Below are positions 12,341 through 24,429 of a DNA stretch of 64,000 nucleotides, one piece after another. Both the position numbers and the translations under genes were made by a program. The stretch lies in contig MU385720.1 in NCBI GenBank assembly GCA_022497155.1, forward strand, positions 496,001 through 560,000, in the 5' to 3' direction. The notes beneath the pieces are model-generated. The model did no database searches. It was not told where the DNA came from and worked only from the letters and a program-made list of their open reading frames with translations. Each line of letters begins with the position of its first letter. The first letter of the stretch is position 1. This DNA is from Whalleya microplaca. Its lineage: Eukaryota; Ascomycota; Sordariomycetes; Xylariales; Xylariaceae.

Positions 12341-13868
12341 CATACCTCACGGGTAGTGGATGCAGGGACCGATTGACTGGCTGACTGACTGGATTGGGTA
12401 GGGTAGGTAGGGGAGGGGAGGGGAGGGGAGTAGGTAGAAGGGTAGGATAGAAGAGAAGAGTAATGCCAGGCAGGATGCGGATGCACGTGTATGTATGTAG
12501 GACCTGTATGTATCTAATGGATGTACATTTCTCGCGCGTGTGGGGAGGGGAGGCTTGTGTATGTATGTATGCCGGCGGTCTGCTGGAGGGGTTGTGTGTG
12601 AAAAAGATGATGTTGATATCAACCTACGCTTTTTGTTGTAAGTTGGCTTGCCATGAACCCCATTATAAGACTCTACCGACACGTTCTACTATGTCAGTAA
12701 TCTTGCTAAAAACGTGTGGCATATCGCTCCACATTTTTCAACGATACATACGCATGCAATGATCTCAATGCCTGGCCTATGGAGTGCTACGCGGCCTAGC
12801 AGAGCCTTTATGTCTGGAGGTTATGTGATCGTTGTAATAGTATTTTAACGCTGGGGGGCCGCCGAGTAGTAGCTATCTTCATGAGTTTCTTTTGGGGCAT
12901 ATATGTAGGCATGCTAGGCTGAGATTATTTACTCTATACACGTAAGATGCTGCCACTTAGTAGTTATGTATGTAGATATTTGTTTCACAGCTTTTGCCTG
13001 TAAACGTTTCGCCTGTGAATGGTTTAACGCTATATCTATTTTGCGGCTGGTTAAAGGCAGTGCCTAACTATTATCGTGATTATAAGGTCTACGATGTTAC
13101 GATGCTTAACCTGTGTGTTTTAAGCCCACTTTTGGGCATTCTATAACCTAGCAAATGGTGTAGTCCTCGTGCTGCTGCGAGTGTAGTACACTTATGTCAT
13201 GCAGTACAGGTCACTGACCATGCCGTAACAATAGCGGCTGCTACCTATTATGTAATCACTTTCTGATTTATAATACGACTTATGTAGAAGACCTTGGTTT
13301 TTACTGCCGGTGATGTTTCTATCCTCATTATATAACCGCCATTAGATGAATACAGTGTATCGTGTTATCATCCGCCCCTATCAACTGCTTTCCCACCTAG
13401 CAGCCCCTGGTGGGCGTCTGAGGCAGCCGGAGCAGATATAAATATCATTCCTATTGAGAATAAACAAGGACATTGGATTTTTGTTCTTACCCAACTTCCC
13501 AGTTGCAGGGCTCCATATTGGAACGCTTGTACCGTGGTGGAGCAATGTAGATGTCGTGCCAATTGGTTTCAACCGGCGTATCCGGTAAAATGAGACGACG
13601 GCAATATAACCAAACCTTGATCTTTCATAGGCTAGGAAATATCATGCTGCGATATTGAGCGCCCAAATGGGTGGCCATGGACCGGTAGTAGCTCGATCGA
13701 AGAGCGATAAGGAAGCCGACTACTTCCACTTAGGCTCGCTAGTCATTCTCTTGAAAACGATGAGTGATCGCCAGTCTATGTCCACTTGAGTCACCTCCCT
13801 TGATACCTAAAACTCGAAATATCTGTTCTTTGACGTTGTCAAGATTGTTGTTCCAGGGACGATACGTG
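12341..13868. other. Gene-free stretch between VPS8 and the DUF1996 gene
   Basis: It begins with GGGGA tandem repeats (about 12411-12430). The remainder is unremarkable AT-leaning sequence with no supported gene on either strand. Confidence 0.6.
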
Positions 13869-15376
13869 ATGTCGCTATTTTGGTCCAGTCTTCTCGCCTT
13901 TACGGCACTCGCCGATGCACTCCCGCAGGGAGGCTTCGGTGGCGGCGGTACTGCCATGTTGCGGTTTGGCTGTAGCCAGGTCGTCATCGAGCGTCTCGAT
14001 CCGTAGGTCTTCATAAGTGCTCTGTTCATAGCAAGGAAATAGAGAGTCTAATCTTGAATAGCCTCGTGAATCCTGACCTGAACCCCTCGCCACACGTCCA
14101 TCAGGTTGTCGGGGGAGTAAGTTGAAATGACATGCTCTCCTTTACTCTCTTCATTACTTAATTAAGTCTTGTAGAACGCTTTTGGTGCCTCGATGCCAGC
14201 AGACGACATCTCTACCCACGCTGATTGCACGACATGCAGCTTTAACCAAGACTTCTCCAACTACTGGACGGCGAATCTGTACTTCAAGGCGCGTAACGGA
14301 ACTTATAAGCGCGTACCTCAAATTCCCAACCAAGCGGTCACTGGCAATAATGGTGGCATCACCGTCTATTATACCTCGCCTGGCCCCAACCAAGTGACTG
14401 CCTTCAAGCCAGTAAGTTCTCTCTACTGCGTACTTGCTAAGGAATTCTGAAACTCCTACAACTGGTTCGACCATACTCATGGCTCTTAGGGATTCAGGAT
14501 GCTTGCCGGCGAATCGACCCAGCGCGAGTCATCGGGCCTGGGAAGGAATATGCAGAGTTGCTTCCGTTGCTACACGGGCCCAAACTTCGAAGGAAACGTC
14601 TACTCACCCTGCTTTGATCCTACGCTGGACACGGAGCATTTTCCCACGGGGCCATGCCTGGGTGGCATCCGAACTAACATCATCTTTCCGCTGTAAGTCC
14701 CTTTTCTTCGTATCATTAGTAGAGAAACGCGGATTGACTCTAAGTGCAGTTGTTGGGACGGGGAGAACCTAGACAGCCCGAATCACATGGACCACGTCGC
14801 TCACCCTACTAGTGGGCCGACCTCATTCGCTTCCGTCAGCGGCACATGTCCCGAGACTCATCCAGTGAAGATCCCACAGGTTCATCTAGAGGTGTGTATT
14901 ATTTCCGTCTAGCTCTCTATCAACTTGTAATGAAATCAATAATAACCATATTTGACTTGCAGATCATGTGGGACACCACTGCGTTTAACAACAAGGAAGA
15001 ATGGCCCGAGGATGGCAGCCAGCCTTTTGTCCTCAGCACCGGCGATGAGTAAGACTTAGCTATCATCCACCCTGGCACTAAAAGGATCTGCAACTAACGG
15101 GGTGTGTAGTACGGGATACGGGCAGCACGCCGACTACGTCTTTGGCTGGAAGGACGACACGCTGCAACAGGCCATGGACAGCGGTTGCTTTGGAGCCACC
15201 TGCAGATCGCTCACAACGCAGACAGACGCGGTCGGCAATGCATGCGTAGTCCAGAACACTGTTGACGAGACAACTGAAGGATGTAAGTTCCCCCCATAGG
15301 TAATCAGTACCCCCGCCGAGCCTTAACATTTGCTATAGGGCTGACAGAACTTCCTGGCGGTGGAATGGGTGTCTAA
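13869..15376 (+). CDS. Secreted DUF1996 domain protein
   Basis: Eight exons give 355 residues: 13869-14002, 14062-14116, 14175-14411, 14490-14692, 14750-14891, 14963-15048, 15110-15282, 15339-15376; every phase joins without a stop. A signal peptide (MSLFWSSLLAFTALADALPQ) precedes the conserved DUF1996 pattern: MLRFGCSQVVIERLDPLVNP, then PSPHVHQVVGGNAFG, CTTCSFNQDFSNYWTANLYF, YYTSPGPNQ, GFRMLAGES, a CWDGENLDSPNHMDHVAHP core and the histidine-bearing GYGQHADYVFGW. DUF1996 proteins are common in ascomycete secretomes, often with a C-terminal WSC or cellulose-binding domain; this one is short and ends at GGGMGV with neither. Conserved His/Asp residues suggest an enzyme or carbohydrate-associated role, but the activity is unknown. 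It stands alone in gene-poor DNA. Confidence 0.9.
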
Positions 15377-17063
15377 AGGTAGCAAGGAACGATTCAAATC
15401 AAGACAGGGATGAAATATGTGATGCTTCTTTCGCAAGTCTAGCGCGACCAAATAGCATAGGTCGGGACGGGCGTCACAAAACTCTCAATTTATTTCTTTA
15501 ATTGGACATACTAAGTGAGCAAGATATCCTGGAGTCGTGAAATTTTCAGTCATCAATAATTGATGTGTTCCTGGTCGAGCGCCAATGCCCATGAAAGATA
15601 TATCGCCTTAAGAACATTAAATTACGCACGTCAAGGATCAGGTAGGTATATAAATGTCACCAGCTAACATTTGGTTACAACTCAGCAATTAGTGCAGGCT
15701 ATATCTTGTCGACACGGTTCAGGCCTTTAAAGTCATTGCAATTCTAGTTGAAGTTGCTGTATTATATACTGATAATCTGCAAATGATGTATTAAGCCTAT
15801 ACTAGCATTATATAGACCTGAAAGTCCGTATCAAACTGTCAAGTTCTGAAGTAATAGGCCCCTACGTCCGACTAACCAGTCGAACTCCTCAAGTGACACT
15901 CACAGAATTGTAATATTTTGGACAGCAGACATAAGTTAATCTCAAGATATGAACAAGAGCAAAGAATAGAAGCATGCATACAGATGCACAACAACCTATT
16001 AGAATATGGAAGATGTGTAGGTATGCACTCGCTCTCATGTGGGATTGCAATAGGGTCTATCGATAGAAATCTAAGATTCTGCCATTGTATAGATACCTTT
16101 GATAAGATAGGGCTATAGGGCTGAACGCGGGCTTACGCATAACAACCACCCTGTATATTAGGAGGCTTTGCCTCTATAGCTTTGCCTTGCACTTAAGATG
16201 CTATTGTGCTCCTTATTACTTTATCTCATACTAACAACTTGCATACTGACAAACTTAGTGGTTTTACTTATCGAACATATGACCCCCCCCTTCTCCTTAA
16301 GGCCGACTTCCTTTAGATACCTGCCAGTGATCATAAGATTCTCGTATTCGTGACAAGTTGAGCCTCTAGGAATGCATGCCTAACCTAGAGCTTGCGTACG
16401 CGTCATGGCGATGATGAGAATCCTAAGCACCACCGATGTCCACGAACATATTTGCGTTGATGGCTAGTAATCCCATTCTCGGTGAAGGCCGGTGCCGGTA
16501 CCCGTGTCGAGGAAGCGAAACCGACGTCGAGAACCGCTCCCCGACGGTCTCCGCGAAATAGTGTAGGTAGGTAGAGGTATGCATGTCCCCGCAAGGGCCT
16601 AGTCGGGCAGGTCGATGCCAGCCTATGCCTACCCCCGCAGGATAGACACATGGGAGGTTGAAAAAAATTATGTGGATTGCAAGACTGGCCGGCCATCGTG
16701 GTGATGGGGGGGGGGCTAATTGTTACCTAATACTGTACGGCATTGTTAGGATCCGGTTCTGGCGTTATCGTTCCTGACAACACGTAACTGCTAGGAGGAA
16801 TGATTTACTTGCCTCTTCATCTTGGTAATTTTCTTGTATGTGGAGAGGCTGATAAGCAACCTTGCCTCCTCCATCCGACCTAGTTACCCCGTAAACACAT
16901 TGATGTCATGGTACTGGGTCAGTGCTAGTACAGGTATTACACATCAGCCCTCCTCCCCTTGTAGTAGTGTATTCGGTGGCACCTCATATGTAGTGAAAAC
17001 ATGCACTTTTTGAGAACCCCCGAGACGATCTTATAGAAACGTACTTTACTCACAATTTTGCCT

Positions 17064-17204
17064 TCAGAATACTTTAACTGGCCTTGTCAATACATCTGTA
17101 ACATTCACCTGGTAGCTGGAATTTCCCGTTGTATCTCCCCACTCTGCCACCGCGGAGTTGAACATTATTTCGTGGGGGCAGACTCTACGTAGGATTCTAC
17201 CCAT
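17064..17204 (-). mobile_element. Possible decayed Copia-type RNase H terminus
   Basis: A 46-codon minus-strand frame reads PHEIMFNSAVAEWG and then YQVNVTDVLTRPVKVF. The order H-x-I...F....V..G...Y....-x-D-x-L-T-R/K-P resembles the end of Copia reverse transcriptase/RNase H polyproteins (usually ending ADxLTKP). Flanking frames are broken by stops. The similarity is short and judged by eye, so this is tentative. Confidence 0.2.
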
Positions 17205-18397
17205 GAAGTGCAGATTAAGATTTCAAGGACCTAGTCAGATTAAACTTTTGGCTCTCTTTAGAAAGGGGATTAGCTTCACAGTACTACCAAGTAGCGTAGG
17301 CTATTGCGCCTCCTCACGCCCCACCCAATGAGAGCTGTGCTTGAATCCGAAATAGGTCAAATGCATTATACATGAACTTTGGCAATCTATAGAGTGACTA
17401 ATCAGCCCTATAACATCAATATGCAGGTTGCCCATGACTACTTATTTCATTCGAGCAACCATTTTCGTTATAAAGTTCAAATCTTGCTATAAACTCTATT
17501 GCTTCATAGTGCTATTTTCTACATAAGAAAGTCTCAGTAAGACTTTAATGGAGATATGGTCCTACTAAGCACGTTATAATCCTTCCTGCTTGTAATCTGC
17601 AAGTCTCGGTAAGTCCCGAGATTAGGTTGTCGCGTTAGATATCGAAGTCGCCTCTCCACATTCCCCCTCACTTAACCATTTCTATTGCTAAGTAACTTAA
17701 TAACAACAACATAGAAAACTGACTAATTAATAATATTCAGTTCGATCTCAACATGTAAAATTTTCGCTGCGGAGCAGAGAAGATCGTTGGCGTGGCATCA
17801 TGTCTGCGCGACAGTTGTGCTGCCAAAGAAAACCGTCCCCTATTCTGTACTTGCAAACTCATCTAGGAGCTCTCACTTGAGCTAGGCCTCCCAACCTATG
17901 TATGATTTTCGTTGTGTGACGTTAGCTAGATATCGCAATCTACGATCTTCGCTGTGTATGTTCCTAACTTAACTTGAAATAGAAGGCAGAAAGATGAGTA
18001 TTTCATACGAGTGTGGGGCAGACACAGATTTCTATCAATAACCCCTGGCTGTGTACGGAGGACCTAGTCTCTTATCTAAGTCAGCCTCAGCTATTTATAT
18101 CGTAGGATATACACACCATGCGGCTCCTTGCATAACGCCATACCCTATCGCAATTGTGTGAAAGACTCTCGGAATGGGGAATGCAGCAAATAAGCTTAAC
18201 AATGTTTGGTTCAAATATCTTATCGTTCCTGGCAGATCATGAGAAAAGAAGATTTCCTTGGCGCTCCTTTACTAAGAGTGGCGACCGAGGGACTCCCGAC
18301 GGGTGATGCCAGGGATTGAGCTACACATCCTTCGCGGCGAATATGAAAAACCATGACGAAGCTACTCATCATCGTTGAGTTCTTCTTCGTGAAATGC

Positions 18398-18405
18398 TAT
18401 ATAAG
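18398..18405 (+). promoter_or_regulatory. TATA-like box of the 18.5 kb secreted-protein gene
   Basis: TATATAAG lies 84 bp before the ATG at 18489, a plausible core-promoter position for a fungal gene. Confidence 0.4.
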
Positions 18406-18488
18406 TGCACTGGTGTTGCCGTGGTACGAGGGTGTTGACTGTTTCTAGTAGCACTTATCACACCTCTGTCCAACCGTTTGTCGCCAAT

Positions 18489-20113
18489 ATGATACTCTCA
18501 TCCTCCAGCATACTGGCTGTCCTAGCCACCGTCAATACCGTCTTTGGCACTCCAGCGACCAGTCCTATAAATCCTAGGGCTTCTTATAGTGACTACAAGA
18601 ACCTTAAAAAGTTCAACCTCAAGGATGAAAAGCAGGTGTGTGGGGCTGCATTCAACACTGAAGAAGAGGCTCTACGCATCTGGTATGGTGTCAATGCCGA
18701 CGGGGTCTTGGACACTTGGATCAAGTCTCAAGGCGAGAAAGATTGGTTTATTAAGTTACAGAAGTCGGCATTTGGCACTGAGGACGATATGGACTGCACG
18801 ACCTTGACAGGAGCGGGAGGGTGCGACATAAAAGGGGACAAGTGCAGTATGTCCTATACTATCTCCATCTTCTCTTTGATATAGATCATATGGGAACTAA
18901 CAGAAACAGAGACACTTGTCAAAAAAGGAATGGGCGCGTACTACTGGATTTTCAAAGGCGTGACTACCTTCCATACCGCCATCGTCAACCTGTATACGGT
19001 ATATGGGCAGAGCAGTGCGATTTCGAATGGCTTACGCATTCAAGAACTCGTCACGGACTTCGATGTAACGCCACCGCCTAAAACAAAAGTCCCCAACATT
19101 TTCTCCCAGATCGCGGCTGGTATGTCTTTCGGCGTTGCCGCCTCGGGGATCCTGGGCTTATCGCTGTCGCCATATTTCGTCCTGGTGTCCGGAATCTTGC
19201 TGGAAACCGCGCAGCTCAACCAGCCAGAGGGGGAGACGGAGCCGGACGATCCCGATCTCGGTAAAATCATCGCCTCGTATTTTGAACGTCTGGAAAAGAC
19301 CCTGCAGAGCATCTTAAACAACGCGCTGGGTAATGGCAAGCAGAGTGACTTGCCTGCTAAGTCCCTCACGGAGAAAGACCAGGACAAGCAGAAGATTTCT
19401 CAGTTCTTCGCCGATGGCAAACATCTCGTGGCGAACGTGGGTGTGAACATGCAACCGGCGATCGACGAAGGCAAGAAGTACTTGGTGAGTAAATCCGGGG
19501 AGAGGCTAATGGAGAGGATCGAGACTAACGTGTATTGCAGAGGCAGAGTCTCGCCTTCGACGCCCTGGGCCAACAAGGCAAATACGGTTGGTGGGTACAG
19601 GTCTATGGCGGAACCAACAGTGAAAAGGAATGTAATCAATACAAGAATGGTTATAAGGACGTGAACGGGAAGACGACGAAAGGCGACTCTAACGTCCGCT
19701 GGCTAAGCAAGCGGAAAGAATGCGCCACTCTAGCCACGACGAAGATGCCCTTCGATGAATATACCACCATAATTCCTCCCGGGATCATGGGGGGTAAGCA
19801 AAAGAAGGGTAAGGGGGGGTGGCCGACCAATGTCCACCCGAAGAAGACCGACCTCCTGGTCAAGAAGTACGGGGTCAAATTCGAGGAGGTCTACGAGAAC
19901 TCGCTCGAATGTGCGAAGGCCGGAGGCGGCGAGGTTGATACCTCGGGCCTTGCGTCGTCGAAGTCGATGCCGAAATGCCTTTTCCACATGCCCGTCCAAA
20001 AAGGCAGCTTCGACGGGACTGAGGGCTTTTACACATGGAATAACTACAACTATACCACCGGTTACCATATGGATAGGTGCAAGAAGTCTTGTATGTTCGA
20101 TGGTTATCCTTAA
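18489..20113 (+). CDS. Unknown secreted protein with internal hydrophobic hairpin
   Basis: Three exons encode 503 residues: 18489-18846, 18904-19484, 19541-20113. The second acceptor could instead be 6 bp further on (exon from 18910), removing two codons; both keep the frame. A signal peptide (MILSSSSILAVLATVNTVFG) begins the protein. An N-terminal Cys-containing part (VCGAAFNTEEEALRIWYG ... CTTL, GCDI, KC) leads to an unusual ~40-residue apolar stretch (IFSQIAAGMSFGVAASGILG, then LSLSPYFVLVSGILLETAQL) that could form a membrane-inserting hairpin. A charged helical segment follows, then a C-terminal domain with several cysteines ending DRCKKSCMFDGYP. I recognise no named family. A secreted protein with a buried hairpin could be a pore-former or just an apolar-core globular protein. 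It shows no 3' G/C enrichment, unlike core genes nearby. Confidence 0.75.
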
Positions 20114-20334
20114 AATCATCTTAAGGGAGATGTTTGGATTGGTTGAGCTATGGAAGCGGATTTTATGTTTTACGATAATTGGGTCCTGTTAGCCCCTGTG
20201 TTACTTCAACATGTACGGAGTAGACAACACTTGTATAATTTCAGTGTTAGATGATAATGACACATATGAGAACGAAATAATGTTCTAGTGAGCGAGAATA
20301 TAAGACAGAAAGTTGTCTGGATAAGAGGGTCTGA

Positions 20335-21108
20335 CTATGGAATATATACTTCATTGGCGTTAATCGTAAGCAGCTTGCTCAATAGCCTAGCGGTATAAGC
20401 CGCACATCGCGCGTGTTGAAAAGGAATAACTGGATCTACTGATTTGACCTTCAACAACACCGGGAAGTAGCTTGTCCTTGCTTTCATAGATATACCACCT
20501 AATTCTGCACAGGTTAGATGGCCCGAGGGTAGAAATTGAATCTCAATATACCAAGGTAACCACGAAGACACAAGTTCCCCAAGTCGACCAAAGTGTCTAT
20601 CCATTCATATTACCATACTCCTCAGCCGAGGCAGCGGTCGATGATCGCATGAATAACCCAGCAATTTTAACCACTTCGAGTACCTAAGCCACTAAGAACC
20701 AGTGAGGAGGGATGACATTTGTTATGTGTGTATAGGATGCACAGGTACCTATAAGAACATCGTTGAATGTCATAACTGTATATGAAAAGAATTCAAATTG
20801 AAAATATATTATTAGTTAATTTAATTTTTTTTAATAGTCTCTTTAAACACTGTAAACCGTTATAAACTTATAGCATAAGAATGCGGAAACCTGAAGACTA
20901 TATTTGAGTTGACCATTAGACTCACATTATACTTCCGGCATACTCTGCGAGGCTGAAGTTTAAATATAGAGTTCAGACATAGAAACATGTAACTAGAATC
21001 ATATAACCCCATGTCGCAAAGACGACGCCGTTTTTGCTGCACAGCAATAACGCCTGATATCTCCCGCGACATCTCATCAATAAATGAACGACCTGCTCCA
21101 GTTTCCAT
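20335..21108 (-). pseudogene. Possible gene remnant, family unknown
   Basis: On the minus strand a frame starting METGAGRSFIDEMSREISG (21108 down) and a second frame containing LVSSWLPWYIEIQFLPSGH (20604 down to 20335) have protein-like composition. They lie 0.3 kb apart across the AT-rich block. No continuous spliced model could be built and no family is recognised, so this is a weak call for a decayed gene. Confidence 0.2.
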
Positions 21109-21206
21109 CGCATACTAAATCCCATTAGTTAGCAGTTCACCTCACCATAAAGTAGACAGAATATTACGGAAAAACGAGTTAACAAGTATGTATGTTGAAC
21201 ACACCA

Positions 21207-21236
21207 CCATGCCATGCCATGCCATGCCATGCCATG
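21207..21236. repeat. (CCATG)6 tandem repeat
   Basis: Six perfect 5-bp units. Confidence 0.95.
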
Positions 21237-21468
21237 CAGCCAGCACACGCTACCTACTACGAGAATGTCTACACGTGAAAGAGTGTTTCGGAACGCCAGC
21301 CACCCACCCAACGAACAGCCAGCAGCCCCTCCTCCCTCCGATGCCTTGCCCTGCCTTCACCAAACTCCCTAAACCATCCATACGCCGAAAACCCCTTGTG
21401 AACCAACCCTCCGACAATGACAACGCAAATTAATAAAAGACGCCGCAAACCCAAATTCACGCCCCTTC

Positions 21469-22846
21469 CTACAAGATGATCTCCTTGGCGTCTTTCACGC
21501 TGCCCTCGGAGGGGCAGTAGGGGCACTTATATCGGCTGCCCTTGGCGATCTTGAGCAGGCTCTCGCGCGCGAGCACGTGGCCGCAGGCGAGGATGACGGG
21601 CGGGTTGCCCTCGGTCGTCTGCTCCTTGCTGACGGGGCAGACGAAGACGGAGTGGTAGAGCATGCTGCGGGGCAGCGGGGTCTCGAAGGCGAGCTCCGAC
21701 GCCGTCGTCCACTCCGTGCCCGTCGCCTTGATCATGTTGGTGTATTTCACGAACTGCGGCAGCGCCAGCGTGCCCGCCGTCGCCGCCACGTAGAGGGGTG
21801 ACTCCGCCGATAGGCCGAGGAGCGAGCAGAACTCCCGCGTGAACGAGTTCGCTACCTCGTCGAAGGCGAGGGGGGTGTTGAATAGGGAGTGGTATGGCGA
21901 GGCGGCGAGGTTCGAGGCGAAGGTTATCGCGCCGCAGAGCTGCTTGATCTCCGCTAGATGCCGGCTCTGGAAACGGCCGAAGTTCTCTCTGGCGTACTTG
22001 AATGCCCCCGATACCCCGTTCGCCGGGGTGTCGGGCAGGCCGTTCCATTGGGGACCCTTGAATAACCATAAATATTGTAATTTGCAGAGTTCAAACTCTA
22101 GATTCGACCCGCGCGCCTCGAGTTCTGCACAGTTGGTCCTTGCCCATGTGATGGCGGGCAGCAGGTCGTGTGCTCTGAGGGACGAGAGGATCGAGTACAT
22201 GTCGGCGAAGGAGGATTGGAGGGCTTGAGACTGAATGGCTGTGAGATCGGATGGGATGTCGGCGTCGGTGATGATGGTATCGGTGGGGGTGGGAGAGCGG
22301 GGAGAGGTCGCGGATTCTAAGGTCGACGGGGTTGGCTGAGATTGAGCTTGTGGAGTTGATGTCGTCTCGGGCCCAGGTTGGGCCTCGCTGATGAAGGTAG
22401 ACGCTACATCAAACTGGCCCTCACGCAGGAGATGCATGGCAATGGCTCGATTTATGAGTGTGGACTGGGATTCCATGGGGTCATGTTCGGTCGGCAAAGG
22501 ACCCTTGGCCTTCGCAAATGCGGTTCTCATCGACTTGTTGAATTCGGTCTGGGCCCTGTGCACAGCTCTGAAGTCGCTATTCAGGTTGTCTAGTTGCTCT
22601 TTTATGGGATTCTGTAGCTTTGTGAGGGTGAGACTGGTAGTATGAGGATCGTTCGCTGAGATTTCACGGTTAACTTCACACGTGGGAATGCAAGAAGGTA
22701 TTCACGAGGAGCTCTTTACCTGCTGCGACTCTCTCCCGAGCAGTAGTCAGGAGATCAATGATCTTGTCGACATCTTGGACCGGAGTGGACAACTGAGCTC
22801 CTTGTGTCAGCTTGTGCAGCTCCTCCTGAAGCTGCAGTAAGGACAT
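21469..22846 (-). CDS. rmd5: GID/CTLH complex E3 ubiquitin ligase subunit RMD5
   Basis: Two minus-strand exons (22846-22720, 22655-21469) encode 437 residues. The start MSLLQLQEELHKLTQ is the first ATG and begins a helical region. LisH/CTLH-type helices follow (INRAIAMHLLREGQFDVAST, then SLRAHDLLPAITWARTNCAE). The C-terminus is a degenerate RING typical of RMD5/RMND5: CPVSKEQTTEGNPPVILACG, HVLARESLLKIAKG, YKCPYCPSEG. In yeast, Rmd5 pairs with Gid9/Fyv10 as the catalytic RING pair of the GID ligase, which degrades gluconeogenic enzymes after glucose is restored. The 64-bp intron joins cleanly (phase 1). The final ~350 bp are markedly G/C-rich at third positions. Confidence 0.93.
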
Positions 22847-24429
22847 TGTTGCTGTCGCTACTCGAGTTATAAAGCTGGAACTCAAGGCTCGTGACTCGGC
22901 GGTTAAGTATGAGGTTGCTCTCGCAATGGGCCTCTCGCAATGGGCCTCTCGCAATGGGCCTCTCGCAATAGGCTACCTGTCTACTAATGACAAGCACAAG
23001 AGGCACTAAGATGTTTCATGCCGACCAGGTAACAGTCCTCAGGCCTATCGAGATCTGTCTGCCGGGCAGAGTTGACTATCGTAACAATCGTGGAAATGTG
23101 GTAGTGGGGATGAGTGATGTTGTTAGAGGTTAGAGTTGGGGTTGGCATTTGGCAACTGGATTGAGTTCTCTTGATGGCAATCGAGTTAACAACCTTAGGT
23201 GGCACATCCATGTCAGTTGGCCGAGGTCCCGATACCTGATAAGGTACAAGATTAGGTTAGGTGATTGGGTGGGATAAACGTAAAAGTACGGTCACCCGAT
23301 ACAGATTACATATGTACTTTCCAATCCTTCCTCATTGGTACCTTAAGGTACTACTGATACGTCAGTTACGTACCTTATGAGCTGGACTTGCCTTACTCAA
23401 GTGTGTATATCCATATTGTGTTGTAGTTTGAATATAAAATATAAATCAAATTGAGATGCTATGACCATTCACTTCACTATATATCATTACTGAGAATATA
23501 GTCAAGGTTTGGATCACAGAGTTCATCTCATCGGAGCGGTGTGTTATATCCGATGAGCTACTCGTAATGCCGTGTGCCGACCGATGTGAATATCCTCTCA
23601 TAGTGTCGCAACTTATCAATAAGTCCAAACAGTTTTGTTTCATAAACATAAACCAGGAGAATAAAATGAGAAAATTGTTGAGAAATCAAGTACTTTTATT
23701 GTTTTTCCTTTATATGTAGATAGGCCTGTTACAGAGTGTATATACGTAGCTGCTGAATACATATGTAAGGGATTATGAGGGACTGACTGTATCTTTGAGC
23801 TTATGTATTTCTCTTTCATTGATGTCAGAACCTAAGTTGAGAGCAATGACGCACTCAACCCCACTTGGCCTGCCCCAGGTTGTTCTTGGGGTGGATCAGG
23901 CAGGAGGTCAGGGCAGTCAAGGCGGTAAAAGCTGCGGAATCGCGGCCGGTTTATAGGGGGTTCATCACTCATCACATGGCAGTATGGCCATAGCTGAGAG
24001 CTCTCTCTTTTGCTCCGTACATGTACCCTTACCAAGCTCTCCGGGTAGCATCCCGCATCCTACCTGTCTATTCCCATCCTTTCCCCCATCACATGCCAAC
24101 CTTGTCATAGGAATACCTAGGAATACCTAGGATTACCTACCTATTGCCTATTACTTGGCTATTACTTGTCCAGCTATTCCGTATTCCACCTAATAGCCTA
24201 GGCAGTGTCAAGTCGTGTACAGTTCACAGATCTGTACTTTACATACAATACGCAATTATAAGCTGAAACAGCATCTCGTAATCTAAGACCTTGCTAAGAC
24301 CTTGTTTTTTTTTCCTCTGGCGCTTTCGCTATGTTCTTGCTCCCTTCATTTTGCCTTTTCAATGCAATATGAACTTCAGAGCACTGCAAGATCGAGGGCT
24401 GGTAGTACATGGATTCCGCATTGTGAACC
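22847..24429. other. Divergent intergenic region (RMD5 / STB6-like)
   Basis: It contains a 14-bp tandem repeat 72-127 bp before the RMD5 start, and a GAATACCTAG direct repeat near 24110-24140. The middle, around 23400-23800, is AT-leaning with no gene. Confidence 0.55.
22918..22973. repeat. 14-bp tandem repeat, four copies, in the RMD5 promoter/5' UTR
   Basis: The unit CTCTCGCAATGGGC is repeated four times head to tail, the last copy with one change (ATAGGC). It lies immediately upstream of the RMD5 start on the opposite strand, so it could be a multi-copy protein binding site. Confidence 0.95.

Larger units (their letters stand above)
15377..18488. other. Three-kilobase gene-free block
   Basis: No intact gene is visible in 3.1 kb. 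Open frames are short and lack family motifs. One minus-strand fragment near 17.1 kb resembles the end of a Copia-type polyprotein (listed separately). A homopolymer G run lies at about 16706-16714. The DNA looks like old, decayed repeat or pseudogenic sequence. Confidence 0.5.
20114..21468. other. Intergenic, AT-rich, with a possible gene remnant
   Basis: The stretch around 20770-20870 is strongly AT-rich. A CCATG tandem repeat lies at 21207-21236. Two short minus-strand frames (20335-20604 and 20860-21108) look more protein-like than background and are listed as a possible remnant. Otherwise nothing is seen. Confidence 0.5.

Noticed and set aside
11362..12486. 374-codon minus-strand frame opposite the VPS8 3' end
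   Set aside because: It is antisense to the conserved VPS8 C-terminus and Ser/Arg/Pro-rich by codon mirroring; no splice or start support.
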